From: Collinsella sp.
GTDB lineage: Bacteria > Actinomycetota > Coriobacteriia > Coriobacteriales > Coriobacteriaceae
Reading direction: 5' to 3'
DNA: 18,609 bases
NCBI GenBank assembly: GCA_019414645.1
Contig: DXLP01000039.1
Location: 1-18,609, forward strand
In this document: one piece after another, positions 6,993 to 15,443 of the stretch
Numbering within the stretch: position 1 is the first letter of the stretch
How the letters are laid out: each line of letters opens with the position of its first letter
Translations under genes and position numbers: made by a program
The notes under the pieces: model-generated
Databases searched by the model: none
The model's input: the letters and a program-made list of their open reading frames with translations, nothing else
What the model was told of the DNA's origin: nothing

Positions 6993-8319
6993 CCTTTTGC
7001 TCCTTCTTCCTAAAGAAGAGTCGAATGGGCGTGCCGGCAAAGTCGAAGGTCGAGCGCATGCGGTTCTCTACGTAGCGCTGGTAGGTGTCGTTGACCAGGT
7101 CGCTGTGGTTGACGAAGAACGTGAACGTCGGCGGGTTGACGCCCGTCTGGGTCACGTAGTGCATACGCAGGCGGCGCTTGCCGTCCACCACGGTATGACC
7201 GAACTCGCGCAGGTCGGTGAGGAACGTGTTGAGGCGTGAGGTGCTAATCTTCTGCGAGCGCGTCTTCTCGGCAGCGTCTACCATTGCCCAGATCTTCTCT
7301 ACGCTGCGGCCAGTGAGGGCAGAGATGCGCAGGTACTGGGCCCAGGGAGCCATGACGCCCAGACGGCGGTCGATGGTCTCCATGCAGGCCTCGCGCTTAC
7401 GGTCGTCGTCGAGCAGGTCCCACTTGTTGAGCAGCACCACGATGGCGCAACCGCGCTCGATGGCAAGGCCCATGACCTTCTGGTCCTGCTCGGTAACGCC
7501 CACGGAGGCGTCAACGACGAGCAGCGCCACGTCGGCGCGGTCGATGGCGCGCAGGCCGCGGACCATCGAGTAGTACTCGATGTTTTCGTACACGGTGCTC
7601 TTCTTGCGAATGCCCGCGGTGTCGACCATGCGGTAGTGTTTGCCGTTGCGCTCCACGACGGTGTCGATGGCGTCGCGCGTCGTGCCGGCAATGTTGGACA
7701 CGATAGAGCGGTCGGCGCCCAGGATGCGGTTGAACAGCGAAGACTTACCGGCGTTGGGGCGGCCGATGATTGCGACGTTCAGCGCGTCGGGGAACTCATC
7801 GGCGACCTCGTCCTCTTCCTTTGGAAGCAGGGCCACGATGTCATCGAGCAGGTCGCCCGTGCCGTGGCCATGCAGGGCCGAGAGCGGCGTGGGCTCGCCG
7901 ATGCCGAGCGAATAGAACTCCCAGATGCTGTCGTTTTCGCGATCGGGGTTGTCGAGCTTGTTCACCAGTAGAAAGACCGGCTTGTCGCAGCGCTTGAGCA
8001 TGCGGGCGACCGACTCATCCTCCTCGGTGACGCCGGTGCGGCCGTCGACCACAAACAGGATGACGGCGGCTTCCTCGGCGGCGGCGAGCGCCTGGTCGCG
8101 GATGGACGTGGCAAACACGTCATCGCTCTTGAGCGGCTCGATGCCGCCCGTGTCGACGATGGTGAACTCGCGGCCGTTCCAATCGGCCGTGTGGTACGAG
8201 CGGTCGCGCGTGACGCCGCGAGACTCGTGGACGATGGCGTCCGAGGTCTGGGCCAGGCGGTTAACGAGCGTGGACTTGCCCACGTTGGGGCGTCCGACGA
8301 CGGCGACGATAGGTTTCAT
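6985..8319 (-). CDS. der: GTPase Der (EngA), 50S ribosome assembly
   Basis: Der has two tandem GTPase domains and a C-terminal KH-like domain and is needed for 50S subunit maturation. Domain one has GRPNVGKS (9-16), GVTRD, DTGGIEP and NKLD. Domain two has GRPNAGKSS, GTTRD, DTAGIRKK and NKWD. The C-terminus ends in the KH-like region with basic residues. The chosen ATG at 8319 gives 444 residues beginning MKPIVAVVG, and AAGGAG is five bases upstream. An in-frame start at 8490 would add 57 residues that belong to the reverse reading of the upstream gene. The linkage to a DUF512 radical SAM gene and to plsY-gpsA is found in many Firmicutes and actinobacteria. Confidence 0.98.
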   Translation of the reverse strand: MKPIVAVVGRPNVGKSTLVNRLAQTSDAIVHESRGVTRDRSYHTADWNGREFTIVDTGGIEPLKSDDVFATSIRDQALAAAEEAAVILFVVDGRTGVTEEDESVARMLKRCDKPVFLLVNKLDNPDRENDSIWEFYSLGIGEPTPLSALHGHGTGDLLDDIVALLPKEEDEVADEFPDALNVAIIGRPNAGKSSLFNRILGADRSIVSNIAGTTRDAIDTVVERNGKHYRMVDTAGIRKKSTVYENIEYYSMVRGLRAIDRADVALLVVDASVGVTEQDQKVMGLAIERGCAIVVLLNKWDLLDDDRKREACMETIDRRLGVMAPWAQYLRISALTGRSVEKIWAMVDAAEKTRSQKISTSRLNTFLTDLREFGHTVVDGKRRLRMHYVTQTGVNPPTFTFFVNHSDLVNDTYQRYVENRMRSTFDFAGTPIRLFFRKKEQKDA

Positions 8320-8329
8320 CTGCTCTCCT

Positions 8330-9772
8330 TTAATGGGTAGGGTCAGTGGAAGTGTTAGAGTCTGCGGGCACAATGCCAAGGATGTGTTCCAGGGTATCGA
8401 GCAGCTCATGCGGCATGGTCGACACCACATGAACCTCGGCGCCGCGACTGGTAAGGCTTGCGAGTAAATCGTCACGATGATACTCGTCAAGCGTCATGCC
8501 GTCAGCGTTGAACATGAGCTTAGGCACAAAGAGCATAACCCCCGACAGGTCTTGGGGCAGCTGCTCCAAGATGTCACACGCGACGATGAGGCCGGTCACG
8601 TCCACATTGCCGCCAAAGTAGCGGTTCTTGATGGCTGTGACGGTGCCGGCGAGACCATACGGCGACTCCACAAAGCGCGCCACGGTGTCGCGTGCGCTGG
8701 CGCCTGAGAGACATAGAAGCCGCTGGTTGCGGGCGGCGACGGCCTCGCGGACGCGGGCCAGACGCTCGGCGTCGGTAGTCAGCACGTCGTCGGTCTCGTC
8801 CAGATACGAGCGGATCATGCCGATGCCGTCGTAGTACTGCGGGTAACCGTCGTAAAAGTCTGCCTCGGGAGGATCGATGCCGGCGTCCAGATAGAACTCG
8901 TCGCTCATCTGGAAGGTGTGGCGGCCAAAGCGTTCGTAGGCACGATCCTGGTAGGGACGGATCATGGCAATGGTCTCGCGTGCTAGCTCGGGCTTGTCGC
9001 TGTAGGACCAGCTAAAACGGTTCTGATGCTTGGTAAAACCGAGCGGCACAATGCCCAGGCTTGTGATTTGCTCGTGCTCCTCGCAAAAGCGCAGGGTCTT
9101 TTCCAGCTCCTCGCCGTCGTTCATGCCGGGGCACAACACGATCTGCGCGTGAATCTCGATGCCGGCGGCCATGATGGCCTCGAGCACATCCATGCCGCGC
9201 TGGGCGTTGCGGCCCATCATGCGTCGGCGGACATCGGGGCTCACGGCGTGGACCGACACGTTCATGGGGCTCATGTTGCGTTGGATGACGTTTTGCACGT
9301 CCTCGTCGGTAAGGTTCGTGAGCGTGACAAAGTTGCCCTGCAAAAAGCTCAGGCGGTAGTCGTCGTCGCGAATGTAGAGCGTGGAGCGGCCGCCCTTGGG
9401 CAGCATCGTCATAAAACAGAACACGCAGGCGTTTACACAGGTGCGCATGCCGTCGAAGATGGGGCCATCGAACTCAAGGCCCCAGTCCTCTCCCGGGAAG
9501 CGGTCGAGCTCGACGGGGGTGACGCTGTTGTCGCGCGGGTCGAAAACCTCGAGGTCGACGGTGTCGTCGTCTGCCTCCCAGAGCCACACGATCATGTCGG
9601 TGAGCTGCTCGCCGTTGACCGTGAGCACGCGCATGCCCGGCTCGATACCCACATCCCATGCGGGCGATTCGGGACGCACGTTCTTTACGAGCGCGCCCTC
9701 ACCCGGCTCGGGGTCGCGGCTGCGCCCGTAATCGGCCACCTCGGCGGCGTATGCGGGTACGGTCTGGTCCAT
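8330..9772 (-). CDS. Radical SAM protein with PDZ-like and DUF512 domains
   Basis: The 480-residue protein has an N-terminal PDZ-like segment (about 25-85, with GIEPGMRVLTVNGEQ). This is followed by a radical SAM core with the cluster motif CVNACVFC (Cys112, Cys116, Cys119), spaced CX3CX2C, and then a C-terminal DUF512 region. The family is conserved next to der in many anaerobes, but its substrate is not established; I do not assign a reaction. The ATG at 9772 starts two bases after the ispH stop. An upstream in-frame start would add an arginine-rich stretch that is the reverse reading of ispH. The protein probably needs an iron-sulfur cluster, which the cysteine desulfurase of this cluster could help supply. 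Confidence 0.92.
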   Translation of the reverse strand: MDQTVPAYAAEVADYGRSRDPEPGEGALVKNVRPESPAWDVGIEPGMRVLTVNGEQLTDMIVWLWEADDDTVDLEVFDPRDNSVTPVELDRFPGEDWGLEFDGPIFDGMRTCVNACVFCFMTMLPKGGRSTLYIRDDDYRLSFLQGNFVTLTNLTDEDVQNVIQRNMSPMNVSVHAVSPDVRRRMMGRNAQRGMDVLEAIMAAGIEIHAQIVLCPGMNDGEELEKTLRFCEEHEQITSLGIVPLGFTKHQNRFSWSYSDKPELARETIAMIRPYQDRAYERFGRHTFQMSDEFYLDAGIDPPEADFYDGYPQYYDGIGMIRSYLDETDDVLTTDAERLARVREAVAARNQRLLCLSGASARDTVARFVESPYGLAGTVTAIKNRYFGGNVDVTGLIVACDILEQLPQDLSGVMLFVPKLMFNADGMTLDEYHRDDLLASLTSRGAEVHVVSTMPHELLDTLEHILGIVPADSNTSTDPTH

Positions 9773-9774
9773 GG

Positions 9775-10674
9775 TTAGCGGTAAAGCTCCTTGATGCGCT
9801 CGACGGCGCGCTCGATGTGTTCTTGCGGGGTGGAGGCTCCGGCGGTGATGCCGATGTGGTGAGCGTCGGTAAACCACGCGCCCTGGAGCTCGGAAGCTTC
9901 CTCGATGTGATGCGTGTGCTCGCAGGCGTCTGCGCAAATTTGAGCCAGGCGGCGGGTGTTGCCCGAGTTCTTGCCGCCCACGACGACCATGCAGTCGCAG
10001 CGGTTGGCAAGTGTGGCTGCTGCCTGTTGACGCTCACTCGTGGCGGCGCAGATGGTGTTGATCACACGCAGCTCCTGCACGCGCGGGGTGATAGCCGCCA
10101 CGACCTCGGCGAGGTTCTGCGCGGTCTGGGTGGTCTGCACGACGAGGCCTACCTTGCCCTTGAGCGACAAGGCGTTGGCGTCAGCGGCACAGCTCACGAC
10201 CTGCGCATCGTCGCCTGCGTGGCCTAGAATGCCCTCGACCTCGGGGTGCCCCGGCTCGCCCACGACGATCACACGGTAGCCCTCGCGCACCAGGCGCTCG
10301 GCCGCCACATGGACCTTCTTCACGTAGGGGCAGGTGGCATCGACCACGTTGAGGCCGCGCTTGCGGGCAGCATCGATCACCTGCGGCACTACGCCGTGTG
10401 CGCGGATGATCACGGTACCCGATGCTGCGTCGTCCAGGGTCTCGGCCAGGCCAACGCCTGCCTCAGCAAGCTCGCGCACCACGATGGGGTTATGGATGAG
10501 CGGACCCAAGGTATGGACCTGAGTGCTCTCCCCTGCCTGCGGCGCGGCGGCCAGCGCCATGTCGAGCGCGCGCTGTACGCCGTAGCAAGTGCCGGCGTGG
10601 GCTGCAATCTCGATGGTAGTCGCTGTTGCCTGGTCGGACGCGGTCGCGGCAGTGTTCGTAACGTTCTCGCTCAT
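9775..10674 (-). CDS. ispH: 4-hydroxy-3-methylbut-2-enyl diphosphate reductase
   Basis: IspH is the last enzyme of the non-mevalonate (MEP) isoprenoid pathway and makes IPP and DMAPP using a [4Fe-4S] cluster. The three cluster cysteines are Cys30 (AGTCYGV), Cys115 (DATCPYV) and Cys209 (NTICAAT). The substrate-binding histidines lie in LIHNP and RAHG, and GHPEVEG holds another histidine and the catalytic glutamate (Glu145). The start is the ATG at 10674, two bases after the plsC stop, giving 299 residues. An earlier start would overlap plsC. About 20 N-terminal residues are rich in Ala, Thr and Asn and poorly conserved. Many Firmicutes carry IspH fused to ribosomal protein S1; here no S1 domain follows. 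Confidence 0.97.
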   Translation of the reverse strand: MSENVTNTAATASDQATATTIEIAAHAGTCYGVQRALDMALAAAPQAGESTQVHTLGPLIHNPIVVRELAEAGVGLAETLDDAASGTVIIRAHGVVPQVIDAARKRGLNVVDATCPYVKKVHVAAERLVREGYRVIVVGEPGHPEVEGILGHAGDDAQVVSCAADANALSLKGKVGLVVQTTQTAQNLAEVVAAITPRVQELRVINTICAATSERQQAAATLANRCDCMVVVGGKNSGNTRRLAQICADACEHTHHIEEASELQGAWFTDAHHIGITAGASTPQEHIERAVERIKELYR

Positions 10675-10676
10675 GG

Positions 10677-11405
10677 CTAGAACCTGCCCGGATGCTCGGC
10701 GCACAGCTCGTCTCGCATAGCGTAGACGCGGTTCATGGCCTCGGACTCAAACCATTCCAGGCGCTCCGTGCGCTTAAGCCCAGCCGGAGCGTCGGAAAGC
10801 GAGACGGCCTTGCCGGCGCGGATCCAGCACTTCTTGGGACGCATGAGCTTTTTGCCTGCGGGCGTGATGTCGGACCAGCCGCAGATGGCGAGCGGGTTGA
10901 CGGGCGCCTTGCCCATCTGGGCGATGAGCGCAAAGCCGCCGTGGACCTCGGGCTTGATCTCGCGCGAGCGGATGCGTGTGCCCTCGGGGAAGATCAGGAC
11001 GTCCTCGCCGCGCTGCAGCGCATGCTGGGCGGCGCGCAGGCACTTCATATCGGCAGTTCCACGCTCGACGGGGATGCCGCCAACGCGGCTAAAGGCCCAG
11101 CGCACAATCTTGCTCTTGGCGAACTCGGACTTAAAGATGGGACGAATGCGGCGGCCCCCAAAGAACAGCGCCGTCTCCACGGCCAAGAGCTCGGCCATCG
11201 AGGTGTGGTTGCAGATGACCACGCTGCCGCGGCCTTCCTGGCGCTCAAACAGAAGATCGGCGTCCTCGACCTTCCAGCGCCACATGAGCTTGGAGAAGGC
11301 CCAAAGGATGGCCATGACTACGACGACGGTGCCGCGGATGAGCGCTGGAAACTCGGCGTAGGGGGCGTTGTAATAGTCCTCGGGCGTCTGCTGAAACAGG
11401 CGCAT
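10677..11405 (-). CDS. plsC: 1-acylglycerol-3-phosphate acyltransferase (PlsC family)
   Basis: Family members acylate lysophosphatidic acid to phosphatidic acid at the membrane. The 242-residue protein has an N-terminal hydrophobic segment (about 24-42). Acyltransferase block I is CNHTSMAE (65-72), then the GGIPVERG block (109-116) and FPEGTRIRS (139-147). Block I normally reads HX4D; here the acidic residue is glutamate (His67, Glu72). This variant exists in the superfamily, but it makes the substrate less certain. AAAGGAGGT is five bases before the ATG, the strongest ribosome-binding site in this part. It follows cmk after three bases and precedes ispH by two. Confidence 0.92.
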   Translation of the reverse strand: MRLFQQTPEDYYNAPYAEFPALIRGTVVVVMAILWAFSKLMWRWKVEDADLLFERQEGRGSVVICNHTSMAELLAVETALFFGGRRIRPIFKSEFAKSKIVRWAFSRVGGIPVERGTADMKCLRAAQHALQRGEDVLIFPEGTRIRSREIKPEVHGGFALIAQMGKAPVNPLAICGWSDITPAGKKLMRPKKCWIRAGKAVSLSDAPAGLKRTERLEWFESEAMNRVYAMRDELCAEHPGRF

Positions 11406-11408
11406 GGG

Positions 11409-12095
11409 CTACCTCCTTTGGTTGATAAGGTCCTCGATTATCGAGACGACCTCGTCGATGGTGTGGGCGGTGGAGTCGACGTGCACGGCGTCCTCGGCGG
11501 GCACGAGCGGGGCGACCTCGCGGCTGCTGTCAAGCTTGTCGCGCTGCTTAAGGGCGTCGAGGGTCTCGTCGACCTCGGCTTCGAGCTGCTCGGACGTGAG
11601 CGGCTGAGCATCGTTTTGGTGACGCTGCAGCACGCGGCGGCGGGCGCGCTCGCGCGGGTCGGCGGTCAGGAAGACCTTGACCTGCGCGTTAGGGAACACG
11701 ACGGTTCCAATGTCGCGACCCTCGGCGACGATATCGCGGTCCTCGGCGGCGCGGCGCTGGTGGATGAGCATGGCGGCGCGCACGCCCGGGTAGGCCGAGA
11801 CCTTGGACACGTTGGCGTCGACCTGCGGGGTGCGGATGGCGGCCGAAGCGTCCTGGCCGTCAATGGTCAGGCGCGTGTCCTCGCCGGTGCCGTTGGTAAA
11901 GCGGATCTCGATCTGCTCGGCGAGGGCGTCGATGGCCGCCTCGTCGTCCAGGTCGATGCCGCGGTCGAGCGCGGCGAAGGTGACGGCGCGGTACATAGCG
12001 CCCGTGTCGAGCTTGTTAAAGCCCAGCTGGCGGGCGATCTCCTTGGCGATGGTGGACTTGCCGGATCCGGCGGGGCCGTCGATGGCGACGATCAT
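11409..12095 (-). CDS. cmk: Cytidylate kinase
   Basis: The enzyme phosphorylates CMP and dCMP to the diphosphates. The 228-residue protein starts with the P-loop DGPAGSGKST (6-15), followed by KLDTGAMYRA, the AEGRDIGTVVFP block and the ADPRERARRR lid region, all typical of Cmk. Its length is usual for the bacterial type with the extra NMP-binding insertion. GAAAGGAAG lies about six bases before the ATG. It is separated from rluB by 66 bases, which show no terminator, and from plsC by three. Confidence 0.98.
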   Translation of the reverse strand: MIVAIDGPAGSGKSTIAKEIARQLGFNKLDTGAMYRAVTFAALDRGIDLDDEAAIDALAEQIEIRFTNGTGEDTRLTIDGQDASAAIRTPQVDANVSKVSAYPGVRAAMLIHQRRAAEDRDIVAEGRDIGTVVFPNAQVKVFLTADPRERARRRVLQRHQNDAQPLTSEQLEAEVDETLDALKQRDKLDSSREVAPLVPAEDAVHVDSTAHTIDEVVSIIEDLINQRR

Positions 12096-12161
12096 GCAAT
12101 GCTTCCTTTCGATGATTGACGTGCTGGTATGGTTCGCGGGCTTTGGGGCGCGGCGGGTTGC

Positions 12162-13136
12162 CTAGCCCGTGTATCGCTCGCGGTAGGTGTTGCGCTTGGG
12201 TGCGGAGCCGTGGCTGCCGTGGTGACGCGTGCGGCTGGCGGGCGTGTCTTGGGGCTTGTCGCCGTTGCGCTTTGCGCTCGCCTGTTTGGGCGGGATGCCA
12301 CCGCTTTTGAGGATCTGCACCTCGCGGTCGGTGAGCTCGCGCCACGAGCCCTTGGCCACGTCCTTGAGCTCCAGGCCGGCAAAGTTGCAGCGGTGCAGAC
12401 GGATCACCGGATGATGAATCTTGCTCAGCATGCGCTTGACCTGATTCTTGCGTCCCTCGCGGATGATGACCTCGACGGCAGTGGTGCCGGGCTTGACGCC
12501 TTGCGGCGCCACTGCCTCGGCCTCGCGCGCGTTAATGACACGGCAGATTGCCGGCTGGCACAGGCCGTCGTCGAGCTCGATGCCACGGCGGAGCGGTTCT
12601 AGATCGCGGTCGGTCAGTCGCCCGTCCACGAGCGCCTGGTAGGTCTTGTAGACGTGTTTGCTGGGGTGCAGCAGGTCCTGCGACAGGTCGCCGTCAGTGG
12701 TAAAGAGCAACAGGCCCGTGGTGTCGCGGTCCAGGCGGCCCACCGGGAAAAGCCCCGGAAAACGGTCGCGGGGGACCAGGTCGGCCACGCAGGGACGCTC
12801 CTGCGGGTCGCTCATGGTGGTGAGGTAGCCGGTCGGCTTGTAGAGCATCAGGTACACAGCGCCCTGGTTGAGTTTGACGGGCATGCCGTCGACCTCGATG
12901 TGGTCGCGGTCGACATCGACCTTGGTGCCCAGCTCGGTCGCGACTTCGCCGTTGACGGTCACACGGCCGGCGGTCATCAGATCCTCCGAGCCGCGGCGGC
13001 TCGCCACGCCCGCGCGCGCCAAAAAGCGCTGCAGGCGCATGGTGTGCGGGTAGACGGACACCGCGTCGCCTACGGGCGCTGCGGTGTCCGTGGCGCTTGC
13101 GACGCGCGTCTCCCCTGCTTCGTTAGTCCTCGTCAT
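12162..13136 (-). CDS. rluB: 23S rRNA pseudouridine synthase, RsuA/RluB family
   Basis: The protein has an S4 RNA-binding domain (about 33-90, MRLQRFLARAGVASRR) and a pseudouridine synthase domain with the catalytic aspartate in GRLDRDTTGLLLF (Asp136). The RluB assignment follows from family resemblance and from its place directly after scpA-scpB, as in Bacillus. GGAGG is six bases before the ATG at 13136, which gives 324 residues and overlaps the end of scpB by 14 bases. A longer in-frame start at 13196 lies deep in scpB and lacks support. The last 40 or so residues are rich in Lys, Arg, His and Ser, probably a disordered RNA-binding tail. The first 30 residues are also low in complexity. 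Confidence 0.92.
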   Translation of the reverse strand: MTRTNEAGETRVASATDTAAPVGDAVSVYPHTMRLQRFLARAGVASRRGSEDLMTAGRVTVNGEVATELGTKVDVDRDHIEVDGMPVKLNQGAVYLMLYKPTGYLTTMSDPQERPCVADLVPRDRFPGLFPVGRLDRDTTGLLLFTTDGDLSQDLLHPSKHVYKTYQALVDGRLTDRDLEPLRRGIELDDGLCQPAICRVINAREAEAVAPQGVKPGTTAVEVIIREGRKNQVKRMLSKIHHPVIRLHRCNFAGLELKDVAKGSWRELTDREVQILKSGGIPPKQASAKRNGDKPQDTPASRTRHHGSHGSAPKRNTYRERYTG

Positions 13137-13842
13137 GTATATCCTCCGAGGTAGCACCTGTGAGCAGAAGCTCCTCTTCATCGGTGTCCTCAACATCGGT
13201 ATCGATCAGTTCGCGCTCTTCGTCCAGATCTTCGGCCTGTTCCTCGAGCGTAGACTGAATGCTGCGGCCGCTCAGGCGCTCGCGGATAAACTGGCGCGAC
13301 TGCTCGTCGGGGGCAAACTGCTCCAGATCGGGCAGGTCGCGGGTGGAGCGCAGACCGAACTTTTCCAAGAAGGCGTTGGTCGTGCCGTAAATGATGGCCT
13401 GACCGCGCTTGGGGTCACGGCCGAGCTCGCGCACCAGACCCTTGTCCACGAGCGACGCGATGACGCCGTCTGAGTTGACGCCGCGGATGCCCTTGACCAC
13501 CTCGCGCGTTACGGGCTGGTGGTATGCGATGACGGCCAGGGTTTCGAGCGCCGCCTGGGACAGCTTTTGCGTGTCCCAGCTCAACACATAGGCTTCGACC
13601 ACGTCGTGGTAAGCGGGGTGCGTGAACAGGCGCCAGCCGCCGGCGACCTCGCGCAGCTGAAAGCCGCGGTTGGCCTCCTCGTACTCAACCTTGAGCTCGG
13701 CGAGCAGCGATGCGCACTCGCCGGGGGCGATATCCAGTGCGCCGGCCAGCGCGGGCGCACTCACCGGGTCGCTCGACACCAGCAGCAGCGCCTCGAGGGC
13801 GCCTTTGAGGCTGTTTGCCTCCAGCGTGGAAAGGGTTGACAT
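13123..13842 (-). CDS. scpB: Segregation and condensation protein B
   Basis: ScpB is the winged-helix partner of ScpA in the SMC-ScpAB condensin complex that compacts and separates the chromosome. The 239-residue protein has two winged-helix regions (about 10-80 and 90-170). The family signature ETLAVIAYHQPVTR, followed by IRGVNSDG, spans about 100-126. Residues after 197 form an unusually long acidic tail rich in Glu and Asp. TAGGAG, which includes the scpA stop codon, is eight bases before the ATG. The smc gene is not in the window. Confidence 0.97.
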   Translation of the reverse strand: MSTLSTLEANSLKGALEALLLVSSDPVSAPALAGALDIAPGECASLLAELKVEYEEANRGFQLREVAGGWRLFTHPAYHDVVEAYVLSWDTQKLSQAALETLAVIAYHQPVTREVVKGIRGVNSDGVIASLVDKGLVRELGRDPKRGQAIIYGTTNAFLEKFGLRSTRDLPDLEQFAPDEQSRQFIRERLSGRSIQSTLEEQAEDLDEERELIDTDVEDTDEEELLLTGATSEDIHDED

Positions 13843-13853
13843 GGTTGCGGCTC

Positions 13854-14666
13854 CTATTCGGTGAGCTCGGGGCCCTCGCCGGGCACGTAGGCCTCGGCCC
13901 CCTCGACTCGGTTGATGCTGATGGTTCCGAAGATCTCGTCCTGGCTCAGCGTGAGCGAGCCGCGCTTGGCAAGCTCAAGCATGGCCAGGAAGGTGACGAC
14001 GAGCTGCTCGGTGGAAGCGTCGCCTTCCAGTAGCTCGCGGAAGGTGCAGGTTTGGTGCGCCATGGTAAAGCGGTCGACTGAGGCCACGGTCAGGTCGAGC
14101 GGCACGCGATGCGGCGCCACATGCTCGGCCTCTAGCAGGAAGGTCTGGCGCTTGCCGTCCAGGTCGGCACAGATGACGGCGAGACCGCGCAGCGTGATAC
14201 CGGCAAGGTAGTCGGGCATAAGGCCTAGGAACTCGGGGTCGGGGCCGGCCACGCGCGGATGCATGCGGCTTTCGGCCTGCATGCGGGCACCGAGGGCCGC
14301 AGCCGCGCCCTTAAACTGCTTGTAGGCAATCAGGCGCTGGATCAGGACCTCGCGCAGGGCGTCGCCGTCGAGCGTGCTGAGTTCCTCGAGGTCTTCGTCG
14401 AACTCGTCATCGTCGTCACCGACTTTGCGCGGTGCCTCCTGCGGTACCAGAGAGGCGGCTTTGATGTCTAAAAGGGTTGCCGCGACCAGCAAAAAGTCGC
14501 TCGCCACGTCCAGGTCCAGCGCCTCGATGCGCTCGGCCTCGGCAAGGTACTGCTCGGCCACCTCACTGATAGAAATGGCGCCGATATCTACTTTTTGGCG
14601 GGTTACCAGCTGCAGCAGCAGGTCGAACGGTCCGCTGTAGACCTGCGTCGACACGCGATACGACAT
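13854..14666 (-). CDS. scpA: Segregation and condensation protein A (kleisin)
   Basis: ScpA is the kleisin subunit that bridges SMC heads and binds ScpB. The 270-residue protein opens with the family signature YSGPFDLLLQLVTRQKVDI (10-28). A helical N-domain (VAEQYLAEAE) follows, then a variable acidic middle with DDDDEFDEDLEEL near 90-103, and a winged-helix C-terminus (FLAMLELAKRGSLTLSQDE). AAAGGAGGT is five bases before the ATG. It is the first gene of the scpA-scpB-rluB block, 84 bases downstream of the M50 protease gene, with scpB following after 11 bases. Confidence 0.97.
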   Translation of the reverse strand: MSYRVSTQVYSGPFDLLLQLVTRQKVDIGAISISEVAEQYLAEAERIEALDLDVASDFLLVAATLLDIKAASLVPQEAPRKVGDDDDEFDEDLEELSTLDGDALREVLIQRLIAYKQFKGAAAALGARMQAESRMHPRVAGPDPEFLGLMPDYLAGITLRGLAVICADLDGKRQTFLLEAEHVAPHRVPLDLTVASVDRFTMAHQTCTFRELLEGDASTEQLVVTFLAMLELAKRGSLTLSQDEIFGTISINRVEGAEAYVPGEGPELTE

Positions 14667-14750
14667 CTTCGACCTCCTTTGACGGCGCCTTCGCGGCGCG
14701 GTTTGGGTGCATGTTACGACCGTTTTGCACGGTCGACCTGTAAGTTTACC
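14667..14750 (-). other. Largest internal gap of the cluster
   Basis: Two hairpins are visible: CGACCG/CGGTCG with a seven-base loop (14717-14735) and GCGCC/GGCGC with a five-base loop (14685-14699). Neither is followed by a T-run, so neither looks like an intrinsic terminator. I see no good promoter boxes. The second hairpin ends a few bases before the scpA ribosome-binding site and might affect translation. Confidence 0.4.
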
Positions 14751-15434
14751 TTAGATGCCGGCGATTGCGAAGTTAAGCAGCTGCTCAGCGAGCGGATACA
14801 CGGTAACGTCGAAATAGCGACCGATCACGTCGATGCCGGTCCACATGGGCAGCAGGTACAGTACCAGGATGAGGATGGGCATGGCGTATTGCTGCAGGCG
14901 GTAGTAGTTGGCGAGCGCCTTGCCCTTGAGGAAGGGCACGATGATCGACGAGCCATCGAGCGGCGGAATCGGGATGAGGTTAAAGAACGCGAGCGACAGG
15001 TTGACCACGATAAACGTGGCGCCGAAGTTCATGATCTGTGATGCCACGGCAAAGGACATGCTGGTGTAGAGGCTGCCGTACGTTGCGCGCATGAGGACCG
15101 CGGCAAGACACGCGAGTGCGATGTTCGACGCGGGGCCGGCCACGCTCACCAGGACCTCGTCGCGCTTGGGGTGCTTGAGGTTGTTGAGGTAGACAGGCAC
15201 GGGCTTGGCAAAGGCGAACACCGGGCCACCGGCTGCGAGCATGAGCAGCGGCAGGATGATGGTGCCAAACGGGTCGATATGGTTGAGCGGGTTGAGCGAG
15301 ACGCGGCCGCGCGAGCGAGCCGTTTTGTCGCCGAGCGCCCAGGCTGCGGCGGCGTGCGCGCTCTCGTGGATCACGATGCCCAAGATGACGGCGACCGCGC
15401 TGGCGAGCAGGTTCATGAAGTAGCTGCTGGACAT
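14751..15434 (-). CDS. Site-2 protease family protein (peptidase M50)
   Basis: The 227-residue membrane protein has the zinc motif HESAH (His23-Glu24-His27) inside its first transmembrane helix. The second family motif, FNLIPIPPLDG, carries the third ligand Asp160. Four to five further hydrophobic segments follow. This is the compact form of the M50 family without a PDZ domain, often found beside scpA-scpB in Gram-positive bacteria. Substrates are unknown; intramembrane cleavage of a regulator is the general family role. The ATG lies nine bases after the upstream 98-residue gene, with AGGGGAT as a weak ribosome-binding site. Confidence 0.92.
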   Translation of the reverse strand: MSSSYFMNLLASAVAVILGIVIHESAHAAAAWALGDKTARSRGRVSLNPLNHIDPFGTIILPLLMLAAGGPVFAFAKPVPVYLNNLKHPKRDEVLVSVAGPASNIALACLAAVLMRATYGSLYTSMSFAVASQIMNFGATFIVVNLSLAFFNLIPIPPLDGSSIIVPFLKGKALANYYRLQQYAMPILILVLYLLPMWTGIDVIGRYFDVTVYPLAEQLLNFAIAGI

Positions 15435-15443
15435 AACGATCCC

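Noticed and set aside
8320..8490. N-terminal extension of Der by 57 residues
   Set aside because: The added residues read backward over the end of the DUF512 gene, and the internal ATG at 8319 has a good ribosome-binding site and the expected MKPIVAVVG start.
10692..12119. A 475-codon plus-strand frame across plsC and cmk
   Set aside because: It is an antisense artefact of codon bias; the minus-strand genes carry all the conserved motifs.
14717..14735. Terminator between the M50 protease gene and scpA
   Set aside because: The hairpin is followed by TAACATGC, not a T-run.
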